Of a stretch of DNA of 64,000 nt, positions 33,652 to 43,395 are shown piece after piece. Origin of the DNA: UBA1672 sp050633645 (GTDB lineage Bacteria > Pseudomonadota > Alphaproteobacteria > Micavibrionales > Micavibrionaceae). Every line of letters starts with the position of its first letter. Positions within the stretch are counted from its first letter, which is position 1. The notes beneath the pieces are model-generated. The model made no database searches. It saw only the letters and a list, made by a program, of their open reading frames with translations, and had not been told where the DNA came from. Both the position numbers and the translations under genes were made by a program. The stretch spans positions 1-64,000 of the forward strand of contig JBOEGX010000003.1 in assembly GCA_050633645.1 (NCBI GenBank), read 5' to 3'.

Positions 33652-35037
33652 TTACCCAAATGCTGCAGTCGAAACTGTGGGGCGGGATACAAGAGGCGTC
33701 TCAAACTCAGATGTTTTTGGTTTAGCCTCTTCATTACCGACGCTAGCGGCGCTAAATGTATCTGTTATTCTTGCTGTGCTAATAGCAGATCCATCAAACC
33801 CTTCGGATGCGAATGAGCCATAGCTCCGTCCTACGTTTATAGGTTCTATAATGCTTTCAGGAGAGGACTCACTATGTGCAATTTCTGACGAGGGAGCATC
33901 TGTATCCTCAGAAAAAAAGATATCATCAGATTCTTCGAAGTTAAAATCTGTGTCGAAATCAAATGCCTCGCCGTTCGATTCTAAAGGCTCAGAAAACATC
34001 ATGGCGATTTCGTTAGAATTGTTGCTTACTAACATGTCTTCATCAGTCGCAGCGAAGACAGAAAGTCCTTCTTCTGGCGTTATTGTTTCAATGCGTAACT
34101 TGTTGTTTGAAGCGTCTTGTTTGAATTCTTCTATTTTCTTGGTGTCACCATTCGCAAAGGCAGCTTCGATTTCTTGTTGCTTTTGTTCTTCTAGTTTTTG
34201 AATCTGAGACTCCGCGTTATCTAAAGCGTCCTGTCTAGCTTGCCGTGCTATTTCTTGCTGTACTCTTTCCTCTGCCAAAGCTCTGTTTACGGCTTCTTGG
34301 TCGATCGATCCATCACCCTGGCGGTAATCATCAAGTGTTCTGCCTTGTCGTGCTAGAGCCGTTTCTACAGTTCTTCTTCTTGCTGCACCAGAGGTGGAAT
34401 TATCGTTAATATCACCATCTTCTAATGCCTGCTGTGCTTCATCGATTTCGGCTAAATGTTCTTCGATCTCCACGATCTCTGCACGTAACTCACGAATTTG
34501 CGCGGCAAGCTGCTCTTGCTCGGTGATTAATGCTTGGGCAATAATATTTCTATATGCCCTAATGCTATCTTTTTTCGCAGAGCTTTCAGAATCTCGTATG
34601 CCAATTTTTAATCGGCCGATTTCCGTATCAAAATTCTTATCTACGCCATCACCAGACATGCCCGCGCTATCTTGCTCGTGTGATGTCTCTTTTAATGAAT
34701 ACTGAAAATTATGGTGATCCGAGATGGAAATAACATTTTCTGTGCTTGATAAAAAAGCCTTGTTAATAGCGTCAGGATTATCCAAAGCGTGACCCAAGCT
34801 ATATTCCGCTCTCTCAAAGTGGTGTAAGAACTGCTCAATATTCTGCGCAATTTCCTCACCGAAGTCAGCCTCTATGAGGGCCTCTTCGCTTGGCGAGATA
34901 TAAGTATTTTGTAGGGAGCCATTAAGTGCATTACTCGAAAAAGTGGCCATCAAAGTGCCTTTTTCAAATCCTTGAACATTCTCTAAATGTATTCCCCCGA
35001 CAGTATCCTGTCTTAGTGCTAGTCCCACGTCGTCCAA
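33652..35037 (-). CDS. Coiled-coil hypothetical protein
   Basis: The product has about 460 residues. A long helical coiled coil rich in Glu, Gln and Ala fills the middle (about residues 150-315), followed by an acidic and Ser-rich tail (SEPLESNGEAFDFDTDF and later). No signal peptide or membrane segment is seen. Start choice: a TTG at 35037 has GGGAGGAG about 10 bases upstream; the in-frame ATG at 35064 has none, so the TTG is preferred, but the ATG cannot be excluded. The family is not recognised. Confidence 0.6.
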   Translation of the reverse strand: MDDVGLALRQDTVGGIHLENVQGFEKGTLMATFSSNALNGSLQNTYISPSEEALIEADFGEEIAQNIEQFLHHFERAEYSLGHALDNPDAINKAFLSSTENVISISDHHNFQYSLKETSHEQDSAGMSGDGVDKNFDTEIGRLKIGIRDSESSAKKDSIRAYRNIIAQALITEQEQLAAQIRELRAEIVEIEEHLAEIDEAQQALEDGDINDNSTSGAARRRTVETALARQGRTLDDYRQGDGSIDQEAVNRALAEERVQQEIARQARQDALDNAESQIQKLEEQKQQEIEAAFANGDTKKIEEFKQDASNNKLRIETITPEEGLSVFAATDEDMLVSNNSNEIAMMFSEPLESNGEAFDFDTDFNFEESDDIFFSEDTDAPSSEIAHSESSPESIIEPINVGRSYGSFASEGFDGSAISTARITDTFSAASVGNEEAKPKTSEFETPLVSRPTVSTAAFG

Positions 35038-35064
35038 CTTTCTCTCTCCTCCCTGAAAACCCAT

Positions 35065-35473
35065 TTTAAAAAAATAGATTGAAAAAGCTCAGAAAAGGAG
35101 AGTAACCCGTAATAGTTAAAATTATGTAAAAGAGAAAACGTGAGCTGCCACACACAAAATAGATAATGAACCACACAAAGTGAAAACTCTACTCAAACCC
35201 GCCGTATTCTCTTTCGACATATTGATGATCTGCAGATATTTCTGTCTTTAGCCAATAGAGCTATAATCACCAACAATGAAAAACTACGCCTTTTTTTTGT
35301 GCTTTGCAAACTTTTTCTGAAAATAGTTTAAATGGTGTGTATTAGAGGCTAAGCATTTGAAATATATAAAAACACTTGGATGTTATGTAATATATTATTT
35401 CTGCATTTTTATATATAAGATATGTACAATAGGTATTCTCGTTATGCGCTAAGCGCATGCCAAGCTATGATTG
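35065..35473. other. AT-rich gene-free region
   Basis: About 409 bases without a credible gene between two minus-strand genes. The only structure seen is a perfect palindrome ATGCGC-TAA-GCGCAT at 35444-35458, just downstream of the ligase-like gene, without a T tract. Short AT-rich repeats such as TATATAA are present. Confidence 0.5.
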
Positions 35474-36712
35474 TTATGGTAAATTGTTATTGGGGGTGAT
35501 TGTGTTTTTAGGTGAGGCCTCTGAATTTATCAAAATTCCGGAAATGGAATAAAGTATAATCAGCTCTCCAATCCACCAGCTTTGCCACATTCCATAGGCA
35601 ACCGATGCGACAAGTAAAATAGGAATAAGCGCAGCAACCAAATATTTTTGTGCATGATTATCGCATGTCTTTGATAGGGTTTTAAAGACTTTATAAAAAA
35701 GGAATGAAGCAAAGAGTGCGCCGATGGCTCCAAATTCCATCCAAATCTGAACTGCAAAATTATGAGGATGCAAAACCGTATCGTCATGATGGTAAATTTG
35801 TGCATGTTCGAAATGATCAACATAGCGCGTCGCCTCAATCCCATACCCGTATAGGGGGCTGCTCATCGCGTATTTAGTAATAAAATGCCAAATCTCAACG
35901 CGATTACCCGCATAGGCATCTTGAAGCCATGGTAAATCTTGCCCGTGCATTATAAGGGATGTATATAAAAAAACGGCAAGGGGCGGCGTGAGAATGATAG
36001 ATAAGATGATAACAGTGGCTAAAACATGATACGAAATTTTATATCGAGCAGGAAAAACGAAAAATGTAATAAGCCCTAAAACAAAGGCGAGCTGCCCAGA
36101 CTGACTTTGAGAAAAAAGCAGCATCATTCCAATAATAATGCTTAATGTGATGCGTAAAATATAGTGGGTTTTTGTACGAAAGCGAGACAGAAAACCAAGC
36201 GCAATGAAATACGAAATAACAACGCATACAATCCCGCGATTCATCTCTGCCGTATTTGCATTTTCATTAAATGATATACCGCGAACCAATCGATATATGG
36301 GCATATCACAAGCTAGCTCAAGTAAAATCAAAAGCGCAGCAAGACCCACACCAATAGGGATAAAGTGAAAATAGGGGCGAAAATCATCACTGTCCACACT
36401 TTTACACAACGCCACAAAAATGCCGCTAAGCCCTAAAATAGCAGTAACTTTTAGGGCGTCTTTCAGTGCATTTTCTGGTGAAATTGACCAAAGAGTGCTT
36501 AATAGTATTAGGGCGCATATACAGCCCGCCCCAATGACATAGGTCTTGGGAATAATAAGCTTTTGCTTTAAACCAAAAACATACCACGCACCAAAAATAA
36601 TGCCGATCAAGGCTGGCCAAAACGCCAAAAATCGCGGGATTTCAACGGATATAAGCGGGCATAGCGACAACATAAGCATAAATGCAAACGGAAAGGCGCT
36701 TTTCTTTGCCAT
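35474..36712 (-). CDS. O-antigen ligase or Wzy-like membrane protein
   Basis: The 412-residue product is an inner-membrane protein with about ten to twelve hydrophobic segments. A large hydrophilic loop near residues 235-290 (LYTSLIMHGQDLPWLQDAYAGNRVEIW, then GYGIEATRYVDHFEH and LHPHNFAVQIWMEFG) is typical of the O-antigen ligase/Wzy_C family, in which such loop residues act on undecaprenyl-linked sugars. Ligase and polymerase roles cannot be told apart from the sequence. The ATG lacks a strong ribosome-binding site. Confidence 0.87.
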   Translation of the reverse strand: MAKKSAFPFAFMLMLSLCPLISVEIPRFLAFWPALIGIIFGAWYVFGLKQKLIIPKTYVIGAGCICALILLSTLWSISPENALKDALKVTAILGLSGIFVALCKSVDSDDFRPYFHFIPIGVGLAALLILLELACDMPIYRLVRGISFNENANTAEMNRGIVCVVISYFIALGFLSRFRTKTHYILRITLSIIIGMMLLFSQSQSGQLAFVLGLITFFVFPARYKISYHVLATVIILSIILTPPLAVFLYTSLIMHGQDLPWLQDAYAGNRVEIWHFITKYAMSSPLYGYGIEATRYVDHFEHAQIYHHDDTVLHPHNFAVQIWMEFGAIGALFASFLFYKVFKTLSKTCDNHAQKYLVAALIPILLVASVAYGMWQSWWIGELIILYSISGILINSEASPKNTITPNNNLP

Positions 36713-36865
36713 CTGTGAAATCCCTGAACGTTAAAATGAATGAACATTTTTTAGCAGGTTTACCAAAAAAGAACAGGGCGAAAATATTTTTTCCAAGGTT
36801 TCTTCTTTTCACACCGTCTTATCTGTATAGAATGACAAACATTCTTGAATTCAAAAGTGAACTAT

Positions 36866-37408
36866 ATGAACGGGGCAGGCGAGGATTATGAGCTGATAAA
36901 ACGCGCAGCGGCAGGGGACGCCGATGCGTTCGAGGCTCTGGTGAATGCCTATTACGAGGTAATGTTCAAGATGGCCTATAAATGGTGCGGTAATCAAAGA
37001 GATGCGGAGGATATCACGCAAGATGCGTGTATAAAACTCGCGCGCGGAATTGGCTCATATAACAGGAAATCCAAATTCACAAGCTGGCTCTATATGGTGG
37101 TCATCAATACGGCGAAGGATTTCTATAAATCTCAAAACCGCCACCCTGAAGGCTCTGAAATGCTCGAAACTATCGTTGGTGATGACGATGGTGCTGATGA
37201 TAAATTATACGCGAACCAAGTTCTGGCGGCAGTGCATAAGCTGCCCGAAGGAGAAAAGGAATCTATCCTCCTCGTAATGGGGCAGGGATTATCCCATAAA
37301 GAGGCCGCGAAAATAAGCGGTGTGAAGGAAAGCACAATATCTTGGCGAATTCATGAGGCACGAAAGAAGTTAGAAGAACTGTTTAAAAAGGAGGAGCGCT
37401 ATGGATGA
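36866..37408 (+). CDS. ECF-type RNA polymerase sigma factor
   Basis: The 180-residue product has sigma region 2 (DADAFEALVNAYYEVMFKMAYKWCGNQRDAEDITQDACIKLA) and region 4 (GLSHKEAAKISGVKESTISWRIHEARKKL), with the short linker typical of ECF factors. The frame is open from a TTG at 36845; the ATG at 36866 is chosen but has no strong Shine-Dalgarno sequence. The 3' end overlaps the VWA protein gene by 8 bases, so that protein is probably its regulator or effector. Confidence 0.9.
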   Translation: MNGAGEDYELIKRAAAGDADAFEALVNAYYEVMFKMAYKWCGNQRDAEDITQDACIKLARGIGSYNRKSKFTSWLYMVVINTAKDFYKSQNRHPEGSEMLETIVGDDDGADDKLYANQVLAAVHKLPEGEKESILLVMGQGLSHKEAAKISGVKESTISWRIHEARKKLEELFKKEERYG

Positions 37409-39731
37409 TAAAAAACTAGAAGAAATTTTGCGCGAAGATCATGCTCCCAAAATTGACGTAAACGCCCGTAAACGCGCGGTTAATTTGGCTATGGCTGAAT
37501 TTAAATCGGCTCAAAGCGAAAAAAATAAAAAAACGTCCCAAGGATTTGGTTTCCTCTCTCGTCTTATCGGTATGAACACTGATAAAGGAGTGAAAACAAT
37601 GGAAAACAAAACAAAGAATAGATTTATGTATGGCGGCGCGGCAACGGCTATGGCTGTTGTTTTTATCGCGGGGCTAAGCATGACGCAGCTCAATGACGCG
37701 GTACAAAGATTTGACACAGCGCAAACCAGGCAGGGCGCAGGCGCAAGCTCGGCGGCATTACAGGGCGTGAAATTTAATGCGGATGATTCCCTCACTCCAC
37801 AAGGATCACAGGTGACATCTATCTCCAAAACAAATGAGGAAATTGCCCCAGCCTATATTGAGGCAGTGGAAGAGCAAAGAGAAGCTGATCCTCTTGCCGA
37901 TTGGCGCAGAGAGCAAGACAGCGTAGCCAAAGATGTTGTGAAAGAGGAATTGGCACTAAAACCTGTCACAACACCATCCGAGCCTGCACCCGTCGTGGAA
38001 AATAAAAACAAAGCGGATACAGACGCACTCAAAAAATGGAGCAGGGCTGATGAAGGTGAAAAAATAGCGTCACAAGACGGAGTATCTAATCAAGTTGCTG
38101 AAAAAGAAATGATGGCGGATAGTGCTTATATGCTTTTTGGTTCGATGCCATCGACATCATCTCCATCGGTTGTCGGCAAGGCAAAATCCGTACCGTCTAA
38201 AATCCATAATGAACACCAGATAATCGCACCGCCCATTGATGTGGTTACGCCGCAATATAATGATGAAAATCGTGATAAATTCAACGATTTCGAAATCAAC
38301 CCGTTTAAACAAGTCGACGCAGAACCGGTATCAACCTTCTCATCTGATGTGGATACCGCAAGTTATAGCTTCGTCCGCAAAATGATTAATAATGGCCGCT
38401 TGCCAAACACAGATGCGGTGCGCGTTGAGGAGGTGGTGAATTATTTCGACTATGATTACCCATTACCAGAAAACAAAGCCGAGCCGTTTAAGCCGACCGT
38501 CACCGTGGTCGATAGCCCATGGGCAGAAGGTCGGAAATTAATGCATATCGGTATTAAGGGCTATGACGTTCCCAAAACATCTATCCGCTCTAACCTTGTA
38601 TTCTTGCTCGATGTATCAGGCTCTATGAATGCGGCGGATAAATTGCCCCTCGTGAAAAACTCAATGAAAATGCTCCTCGATAGCCTCCATCCCGATGATA
38701 CGGTGTCTATTGTGACTTATGCGGGGCGTACGGGCGTTGTGCTTGAGCCGACCAAGGCATCAAACCGTTCAACGATTATCAATGCAATGAACAATCTTAA
38801 TGCAGGCGGCGGTACGGCTGGCGCGGCGGGGATTGCACTGGCCTATGATATGGCGGAACAAAATTTCAACGAAAGCGCCGTAAACCGCGTAATTCTGGCA
38901 ACAGATGGTGACTTTAATGTCGGTATCACCAATCAGGATGAGCTTAAATCCTATGTTGAGAACAAGCGCGAGAAGGGCATATTCCTCTCTGTCTTAGGCT
39001 TTGGTCAGGGCAATTACAACGATGCGATGATGCAAACTCTGGCGCAAAACGGCAACGGCATCGCGGCCTATATCGATAATCTGAACGAGGCACGTAAGGT
39101 TTTGGTACAAGAGGCCACATCTTCACTCTTCCCGATTGCGGGTGATGTGAAATTTCAGGTGGAGTTTAACCCGAACGCAGTCGCAGAATATCGTCTAATC
39201 GGTTATGAAACCCGTGCCCTTAAACGTGAAGATTTCAACAACGATAAAATCGACGCAGGCGATATCGGCGCAGGGCACAGCGTAACGGCGATTTATGAAT
39301 TTACACCAGTTGGTAGTGCCGCGGTAAGTGTTGATCCACTCCGTTACGGAAGTACAGAGAAAAAACTCAAACCCGTCGAGCCAAGCAATGAATATGCGTA
39401 TCTCAAAATCCGCTATAAATTGCCAATGGAAAAAACGAGCAAGCTCATCACAACACCTGTTGTTAAAGGGGGGAGTGAAAATGTTCATGATTTTGTAAAT
39501 AATCTATATGAAATCATGCCAGGAAGTGCGTTGGGCATTGCTCAACAAGAAGCCCGGTTCTCCACCGCTGTTTCCGCGTTCGGGCAAATCCTGAAAGGCG
39601 GGCAATATACGGGTGACTTCTCTTACGATGATGTCATCGCTCTGGCGCAGCAAGGGAAGGGCGCAGATGAGTTTGGCTACCGCGCGGAATTCATCAATAT
39701 GGTGCGTTTAGCAAAATCTTTGTCGCGCTAA
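37401..39731 (+). CDS. Membrane-anchored VWA protein, YfbK-like, possible anti-sigma function
   Basis: The 776-residue product has a cytoplasmic N terminus of about 72 residues, one membrane segment (FMYGGAATAMAVVFIAGLSM, about residues 73-93), a low-complexity linker, and a large external part. That part has the YfbK-type segment FSSDVDTASYSFVRKMINNGRLP, a VWA domain with MIDAS motif DVSGSMN (near residue 405) and a conserved C-terminal region (DUF3520-like). The 8-base overlap with the ECF sigma gene suggests that the short N terminus acts as an anti-sigma domain (inference). GGAGG precedes the ATG. Confidence 0.88.
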   Translation: MDDKKLEEILREDHAPKIDVNARKRAVNLAMAEFKSAQSEKNKKTSQGFGFLSRLIGMNTDKGVKTMENKTKNRFMYGGAATAMAVVFIAGLSMTQLNDAVQRFDTAQTRQGAGASSAALQGVKFNADDSLTPQGSQVTSISKTNEEIAPAYIEAVEEQREADPLADWRREQDSVAKDVVKEELALKPVTTPSEPAPVVENKNKADTDALKKWSRADEGEKIASQDGVSNQVAEKEMMADSAYMLFGSMPSTSSPSVVGKAKSVPSKIHNEHQIIAPPIDVVTPQYNDENRDKFNDFEINPFKQVDAEPVSTFSSDVDTASYSFVRKMINNGRLPNTDAVRVEEVVNYFDYDYPLPENKAEPFKPTVTVVDSPWAEGRKLMHIGIKGYDVPKTSIRSNLVFLLDVSGSMNAADKLPLVKNSMKMLLDSLHPDDTVSIVTYAGRTGVVLEPTKASNRSTIINAMNNLNAGGGTAGAAGIALAYDMAEQNFNESAVNRVILATDGDFNVGITNQDELKSYVENKREKGIFLSVLGFGQGNYNDAMMQTLAQNGNGIAAYIDNLNEARKVLVQEATSSLFPIAGDVKFQVEFNPNAVAEYRLIGYETRALKREDFNNDKIDAGDIGAGHSVTAIYEFTPVGSAAVSVDPLRYGSTEKKLKPVEPSNEYAYLKIRYKLPMEKTSKLITTPVVKGGSENVHDFVNNLYEIMPGSALGIAQQEARFSTAVSAFGQILKGGQYTGDFSYDDVIALAQQGKGADEFGYRAEFINMVRLAKSLSR

Positions 39732-39757
39732 AGGCGTAAGAAACATAAAAACATGAG

Positions 39758-39784
39758 GAGGGCGTCCAAAGCGGCCCTCTTTTT
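39758..39784 (+). terminator. Intrinsic terminator after the VWA gene
   Basis: GAGGGC (39758-39763) and GCCCTC (39774-39779) pair around a 10-base loop and are followed by TTTTT. Confidence 0.85.
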
Positions 39785-39845
39785 ATTAGCTTTTTCCCTG
39801 AAATTATATTACAACGCTCGCGGAACTTTATTGAAAGCATAAAAA

Positions 39846-41678
39846 ATGTCACAGAATTTAAGAAATATCGCGATTATCGCACACGTTGACCACGGTAAAA
39901 CCACATTGATCGATTCGATCATGAAGCAGAGCGGAACGTTCCGTGAGAACCAAGCTGTGGATGTTTGTGTTATGGATTCCAATGATTTGGAAAAAGAACG
40001 CGGTATTACGATTTTGGCGAAACCAACATCTATTCTTTGGGCGCGTGATGGCGTTGAAACACGTATCAATATCATCGACACTCCCGGACACGCCGATTTC
40101 GGCGGCGAGGTGGAGCGTGTTCTTCATATGGCTGATGGTGTTATCCTTTTAACGGATGCCGCCGAAGGTCCTATGCCGCAAACTAAATTCGTTCTTGGTA
40201 AAGCACTCGCGCAGGGGCTGAAGCCTATCGTGATCATCAATAAAATTGACCGTACTGATGGTCGCCCTGAAGAAGTCGTTGATGAGGTTTTTGACTTGTT
40301 CGTATCTTTGGATGCAAATGATGAGCAGCTCGATTTCCCGATTCTTTATGCCTCTGGTCGTAGCGGCTGGTGTACAAAAGAATTGGAAGATGAGCGCGTA
40401 GACCTTTCGCCATTGATGGATGTTGTTTTATCACATGTTCCGCCGCCAACTGTTGATTTTGACGCACCATTCGCAATGCTGGCAACCCTGCTTGACGCTG
40501 ACCCATTCTTGGGACGTTGCCTGACAGGCCGCGTGGCACAAGGACGTGCGAAAATTAATGATACAGTGAAGTCGATCAACCTAGATGGTAAAGTTGTTGA
40601 AAATGGCCGCTTGACCAAGCTTTTGAAATTCGAAGGAACTGAACGCGTGCCTGTAACTGAGGTGCAGGCTGGTGATATTATCTGTGTGGCAGGTTTGAGC
40701 AAAACATCAGTTGCTGATACAATCGGCGCTCCATCTTTGGAAAAAGCTGTGCCATCAACACCGATTGATCCGCCGACATTGTCTGTGATGATTTCGGTGA
40801 ATGACGCGCCATTTGCTGGGAAAGAGGGATCAAAAGTAACATCGACAATGCTGCGTGAGCGTTTGCTTGCCGAGGCCGAGGTGAATGTTGCAATTACATT
40901 CAAGGAAAGCGATGGCAAAGACGCATTTGAAATTGGTGGTCGTGGTGAACTTCAGCTTGGTGTTTTGATTGAAACAATGCGCCGTGAAGGCTTTGAAATG
41001 ACAGTATCCCGTCCGAAGGTTCTGTTCCAAACAGATGAAAGCGGCCAAAAGCTTGAGCCTATCGAAGAAGTGTTTATCGATGTGGATGAGGAATATTCAT
41101 CATCTGTTGTCGATCAAATGAACCGACGTAAGGCCGAAATGACGGATATGCGTTCAAGCGGTGTTGGAAAAACACGTATTACTTTCCTTGCTCCGTCACG
41201 CGGTCTGATCGGGTATCAAAGTAAATTCCTGACAGATACACGCGGTACGGGGATTATGAACCGTTTGTTCCATTCCTATGCACCATACAAAGGTGAAGTT
41301 GGTCAACGTCGTAACGGTGCGCTGATTTCCATGGAAACTGGGACAGCTGTGGCTTATGCGATTTTCAACTTGCAAGACCGTGGCTCAATGTTTATTGGTC
41401 ACCAAACTCCTGTTTATGCGGGCATGATCGTGGGGGAGCATAACCGTGAAAATGACCTCGAGATCAATGTTCTTAAAGGGAAAAAGCTGACCAATATGCG
41501 CGCATCTGGTACGGATGATGCGGTAACACTTGTGCCCCCACGCCTTATGTCGCTTGAGGATATGATGTCTTATATTAACGATGATGAACTATTGGAAGTA
41601 ACACCAAAGAACTTGCGTCTTCGTAAGAAGTTTTTATGCCCGCATGAGCGTAAAAAGGCGTCCCGCGCAGCAGGTTAA
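39846..41678 (+). CDS. typA: Ribosome-associated GTPase TypA/BipA
   Basis: TypA (BipA) is an EF-G-like GTPase that helps ribosome assembly and stress adaptation. The 610-residue product has the G motifs AHVDHGKTTLID (G1), RGITILAK (G2), DTPGHADFGGE (G3) and NKIDR (G4), followed by the EF-G-like domains III and V and the TypA-specific C-terminal domain (LRLRKKFLCPHERKK near the end). Length is standard. A terminator follows. Confidence 0.97.
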   Translation: MSQNLRNIAIIAHVDHGKTTLIDSIMKQSGTFRENQAVDVCVMDSNDLEKERGITILAKPTSILWARDGVETRINIIDTPGHADFGGEVERVLHMADGVILLTDAAEGPMPQTKFVLGKALAQGLKPIVIINKIDRTDGRPEEVVDEVFDLFVSLDANDEQLDFPILYASGRSGWCTKELEDERVDLSPLMDVVLSHVPPPTVDFDAPFAMLATLLDADPFLGRCLTGRVAQGRAKINDTVKSINLDGKVVENGRLTKLLKFEGTERVPVTEVQAGDIICVAGLSKTSVADTIGAPSLEKAVPSTPIDPPTLSVMISVNDAPFAGKEGSKVTSTMLRERLLAEAEVNVAITFKESDGKDAFEIGGRGELQLGVLIETMRREGFEMTVSRPKVLFQTDESGQKLEPIEEVFIDVDEEYSSSVVDQMNRRKAEMTDMRSSGVGKTRITFLAPSRGLIGYQSKFLTDTRGTGIMNRLFHSYAPYKGEVGQRRNGALISMETGTAVAYAIFNLQDRGSMFIGHQTPVYAGMIVGEHNRENDLEINVLKGKKLTNMRASGTDDAVTLVPPRLMSLEDMMSYINDDELLEVTPKNLRLRKKFLCPHERKKASRAAG

Positions 41679-41705
41679 TCAAATAAGAATATTGCGATGC
41701 AATGT

Positions 41706-41734
41706 AAATCGGTGTTGGTAAAACGCCGATTTTT
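41706..41734 (+). terminator. Intrinsic terminator after typA
   Basis: A 10-bp stem with one G-T pair (AAATCGGTGT at 41706-41715, ACGCCGATTT at 41723-41732) and a 7-base loop ends in a TTTTT run. Confidence 0.85.
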
Positions 41735-41797
41735 CTTGTCGGGTAAAGTATAAACTGCAACACTCCTGTGTGGAAAATATAAGGAATTAAAAAGTAA

Positions 41798-42886
41798 ATG
41801 TATGAAAATGCCGCGATGCGGGTAGATAATCAGAGTGATAAAAGTTCGGTAGAGCGCAACCAAAATCAATCACAAGTAAAAGCAAAAGATACGGTAAGAG
41901 AACTGGTTGACCATTGTTCTAAATATCAGGAGTCCGATAACAGGAAAGCGTCATTGCAGGTTGTTAATACATTGGTGCCGTTCTTCGCATTATGCGCGTT
42001 AATGTTATACAGTTTCCCCCATGCATATTGGCTCACCGCGCTTCTTACGCCGTTGGCCTCTTTTTTATTGGTGCGCATTTTTATTATTCAACATGATTGC
42101 GGGCATGGCTCATTTTTCACAAAACGAAAATGGAATAATCGTGTAGGCCGCTTCATGAGCCTTTTAACATGGACACCATATGATTTCTGGCGCAAGACCC
42201 ATAATATGCATCATTCAGGTTCAGGTAACCTGGATAACCGAGGCTTTGGCGCTATTGAAACGATTACTGTCGCTGAATATGAGGCATTAAGCCCTAAAAT
42301 GAAGTTTTTGTATCGTGCCTATCGTAATCCATACATTATGCTTCTCTTCGGCACACCTTTTTTTATTATTATAGGCCAACGTATTCCTAATGCGGAACCG
42401 TTTCCATTTTACGAAGCAAAGAAAACAGTGAGTTTGAAACAAATCTGGAAAAGTGTTTTTGGCTTAAATGCCGCTTTAATGATGGTTTTCGGTGTATTGG
42501 GTATGTTTTTTGGTCTTGCACCAGTACTACTTACATATATTCCTGTTGTCGTCGGTACGTCATGGATTGGCGGTTGGCTATTTTATATTCAGCATCAATT
42601 TGAGGATGCGCATTGGGCTAATCAAGATGATTGGGATTACCATGAAGCCGCCGTAATGGGCAGTTCTTATTATGACCTTCATCCTATTATGCATTGGCTA
42701 ACGGGGAATATCGGCTTGCACCATATTCATCATTTGAATTTAAAAATCCCAAACTATCGCCTTCATGAATGTCTAAATGATAATGATGATTTGCGTGAAA
42801 TTAATCGTATTGGCTTTCTTGAGAGTTTCAAATACGCAAAATTGGCGCTCTGGGATGAAAAACAGAATAAAATGATACCATTCTAA
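41798..42886 (+). CDS. Membrane fatty acid desaturase
   Basis: The 362-residue product is an integral di-iron desaturase that introduces double bonds in fatty acyl chains. All three histidine boxes are visible: HDCGH (near residue 104), HNMHH (near 140) and HHIHH near residue 310. Several membrane segments surround them. The layout resembles omega-6/delta-12 (DesA-like) enzymes. AAGGAA lies about 10 bases before the ATG at 41798; a start a few codons later is possible. Confidence 0.93.
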   Translation: MYENAAMRVDNQSDKSSVERNQNQSQVKAKDTVRELVDHCSKYQESDNRKASLQVVNTLVPFFALCALMLYSFPHAYWLTALLTPLASFLLVRIFIIQHDCGHGSFFTKRKWNNRVGRFMSLLTWTPYDFWRKTHNMHHSGSGNLDNRGFGAIETITVAEYEALSPKMKFLYRAYRNPYIMLLFGTPFFIIIGQRIPNAEPFPFYEAKKTVSLKQIWKSVFGLNAALMMVFGVLGMFFGLAPVLLTYIPVVVGTSWIGGWLFYIQHQFEDAHWANQDDWDYHEAAVMGSSYYDLHPIMHWLTGNIGLHHIHHLNLKIPNYRLHECLNDNDDLREINRIGFLESFKYAKLALWDEKQNKMIPF

Positions 42887-42967
42887 TTTTTTTGTAACGC
42901 TTTTCGTTTCTTATTCGAATATCCTCGCATATCATTAATATCCAAATGACATGAGAGGGAAATATTC

Positions 42968-43297
42968 ATGACAACTAAACTGAAAAACAAAAAACTTGCA
43001 ACGGCAGCTTTTGCTGGCCTATTGGCAATGGGTGCATTTTCTGCAGCTCCTGCTTTCGCAGGTAGCCATGGCACAAATGGTTGTAGCGCAGCCGGATGTA
43101 ACGCAAAAACAGAAAAAAATGCATGCAAAACGAAGAGCGGCTGTAAATCTTCGTGTAAGGCAAAGTCAGGATGCAAAGATGCAAATGCGTGTAAATCTAA
43201 ATGTACTAAATCTAAAGAGCAATGTTCAAAAAAGAAGTCACAATGCACTAAAAAATCACAACAGCATCATAACAACAATGATCGCTATAATGATTAA
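42968..43297 (+). CDS. Secreted Cys/Lys-rich small protein, candidate MNIO substrate
   Basis: The 109-residue product has a signal peptide (KKLATAAFAGLLAMGAFSAAPAFA, cleavage near residue 31). The mature part has 10 cysteines (39, 44, 53, 59, 63, 69, 75, 79, 86, 93), many lysines, and a His/Asn tail (HHNNND). The leader is almost identical to that of the next gene. Both precede a gene with a DUF692 (MNIO) domain, so both are candidate precursors of modified, metal-binding peptides of bufferin or HvfA type. GAGAGGGAAATATTC precedes the ATG. A structural cysteine-rich role is the main alternative. Confidence 0.75.
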   Translation: MTTKLKNKKLATAAFAGLLAMGAFSAAPAFAGSHGTNGCSAAGCNAKTEKNACKTKSGCKSSCKAKSGCKDANACKSKCTKSKEQCSKKKSQCTKKSQQHHNNNDRYND

Positions 43298-43319
43298 CTC
43301 TACATGTGTGTAAATTATT

Positions 43320-43362
43320 AGTAACGCCATTTGTAATTCTATCGAATATGTATGGTGTTACT
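43320..43362 (+). promoter_or_regulatory. Dyad between the two Cys-rich genes
   Basis: Arms AGTAACGCCAT (43320-43330) and ATGGTGTTACT (43352-43362) form an 11-bp stem with one G-T pair and a 21-base loop. ATTTTG follows, a poor T tract. It may be a partial terminator or attenuator that sets different expression of the two precursors, or a dyad operator. Confidence 0.45.
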
Positions 43363-43395
43363 ATTTTGAAGTTATAAAACAGAAGGATAATCTCT

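Noticed and set aside
35444..35458. Terminator after the O-antigen-ligase-like gene
   Set aside because: The palindrome ATGCGC-TAA-GCGCAT has no T tract on the minus strand, so it is listed only as a structure inside the gene-free region.
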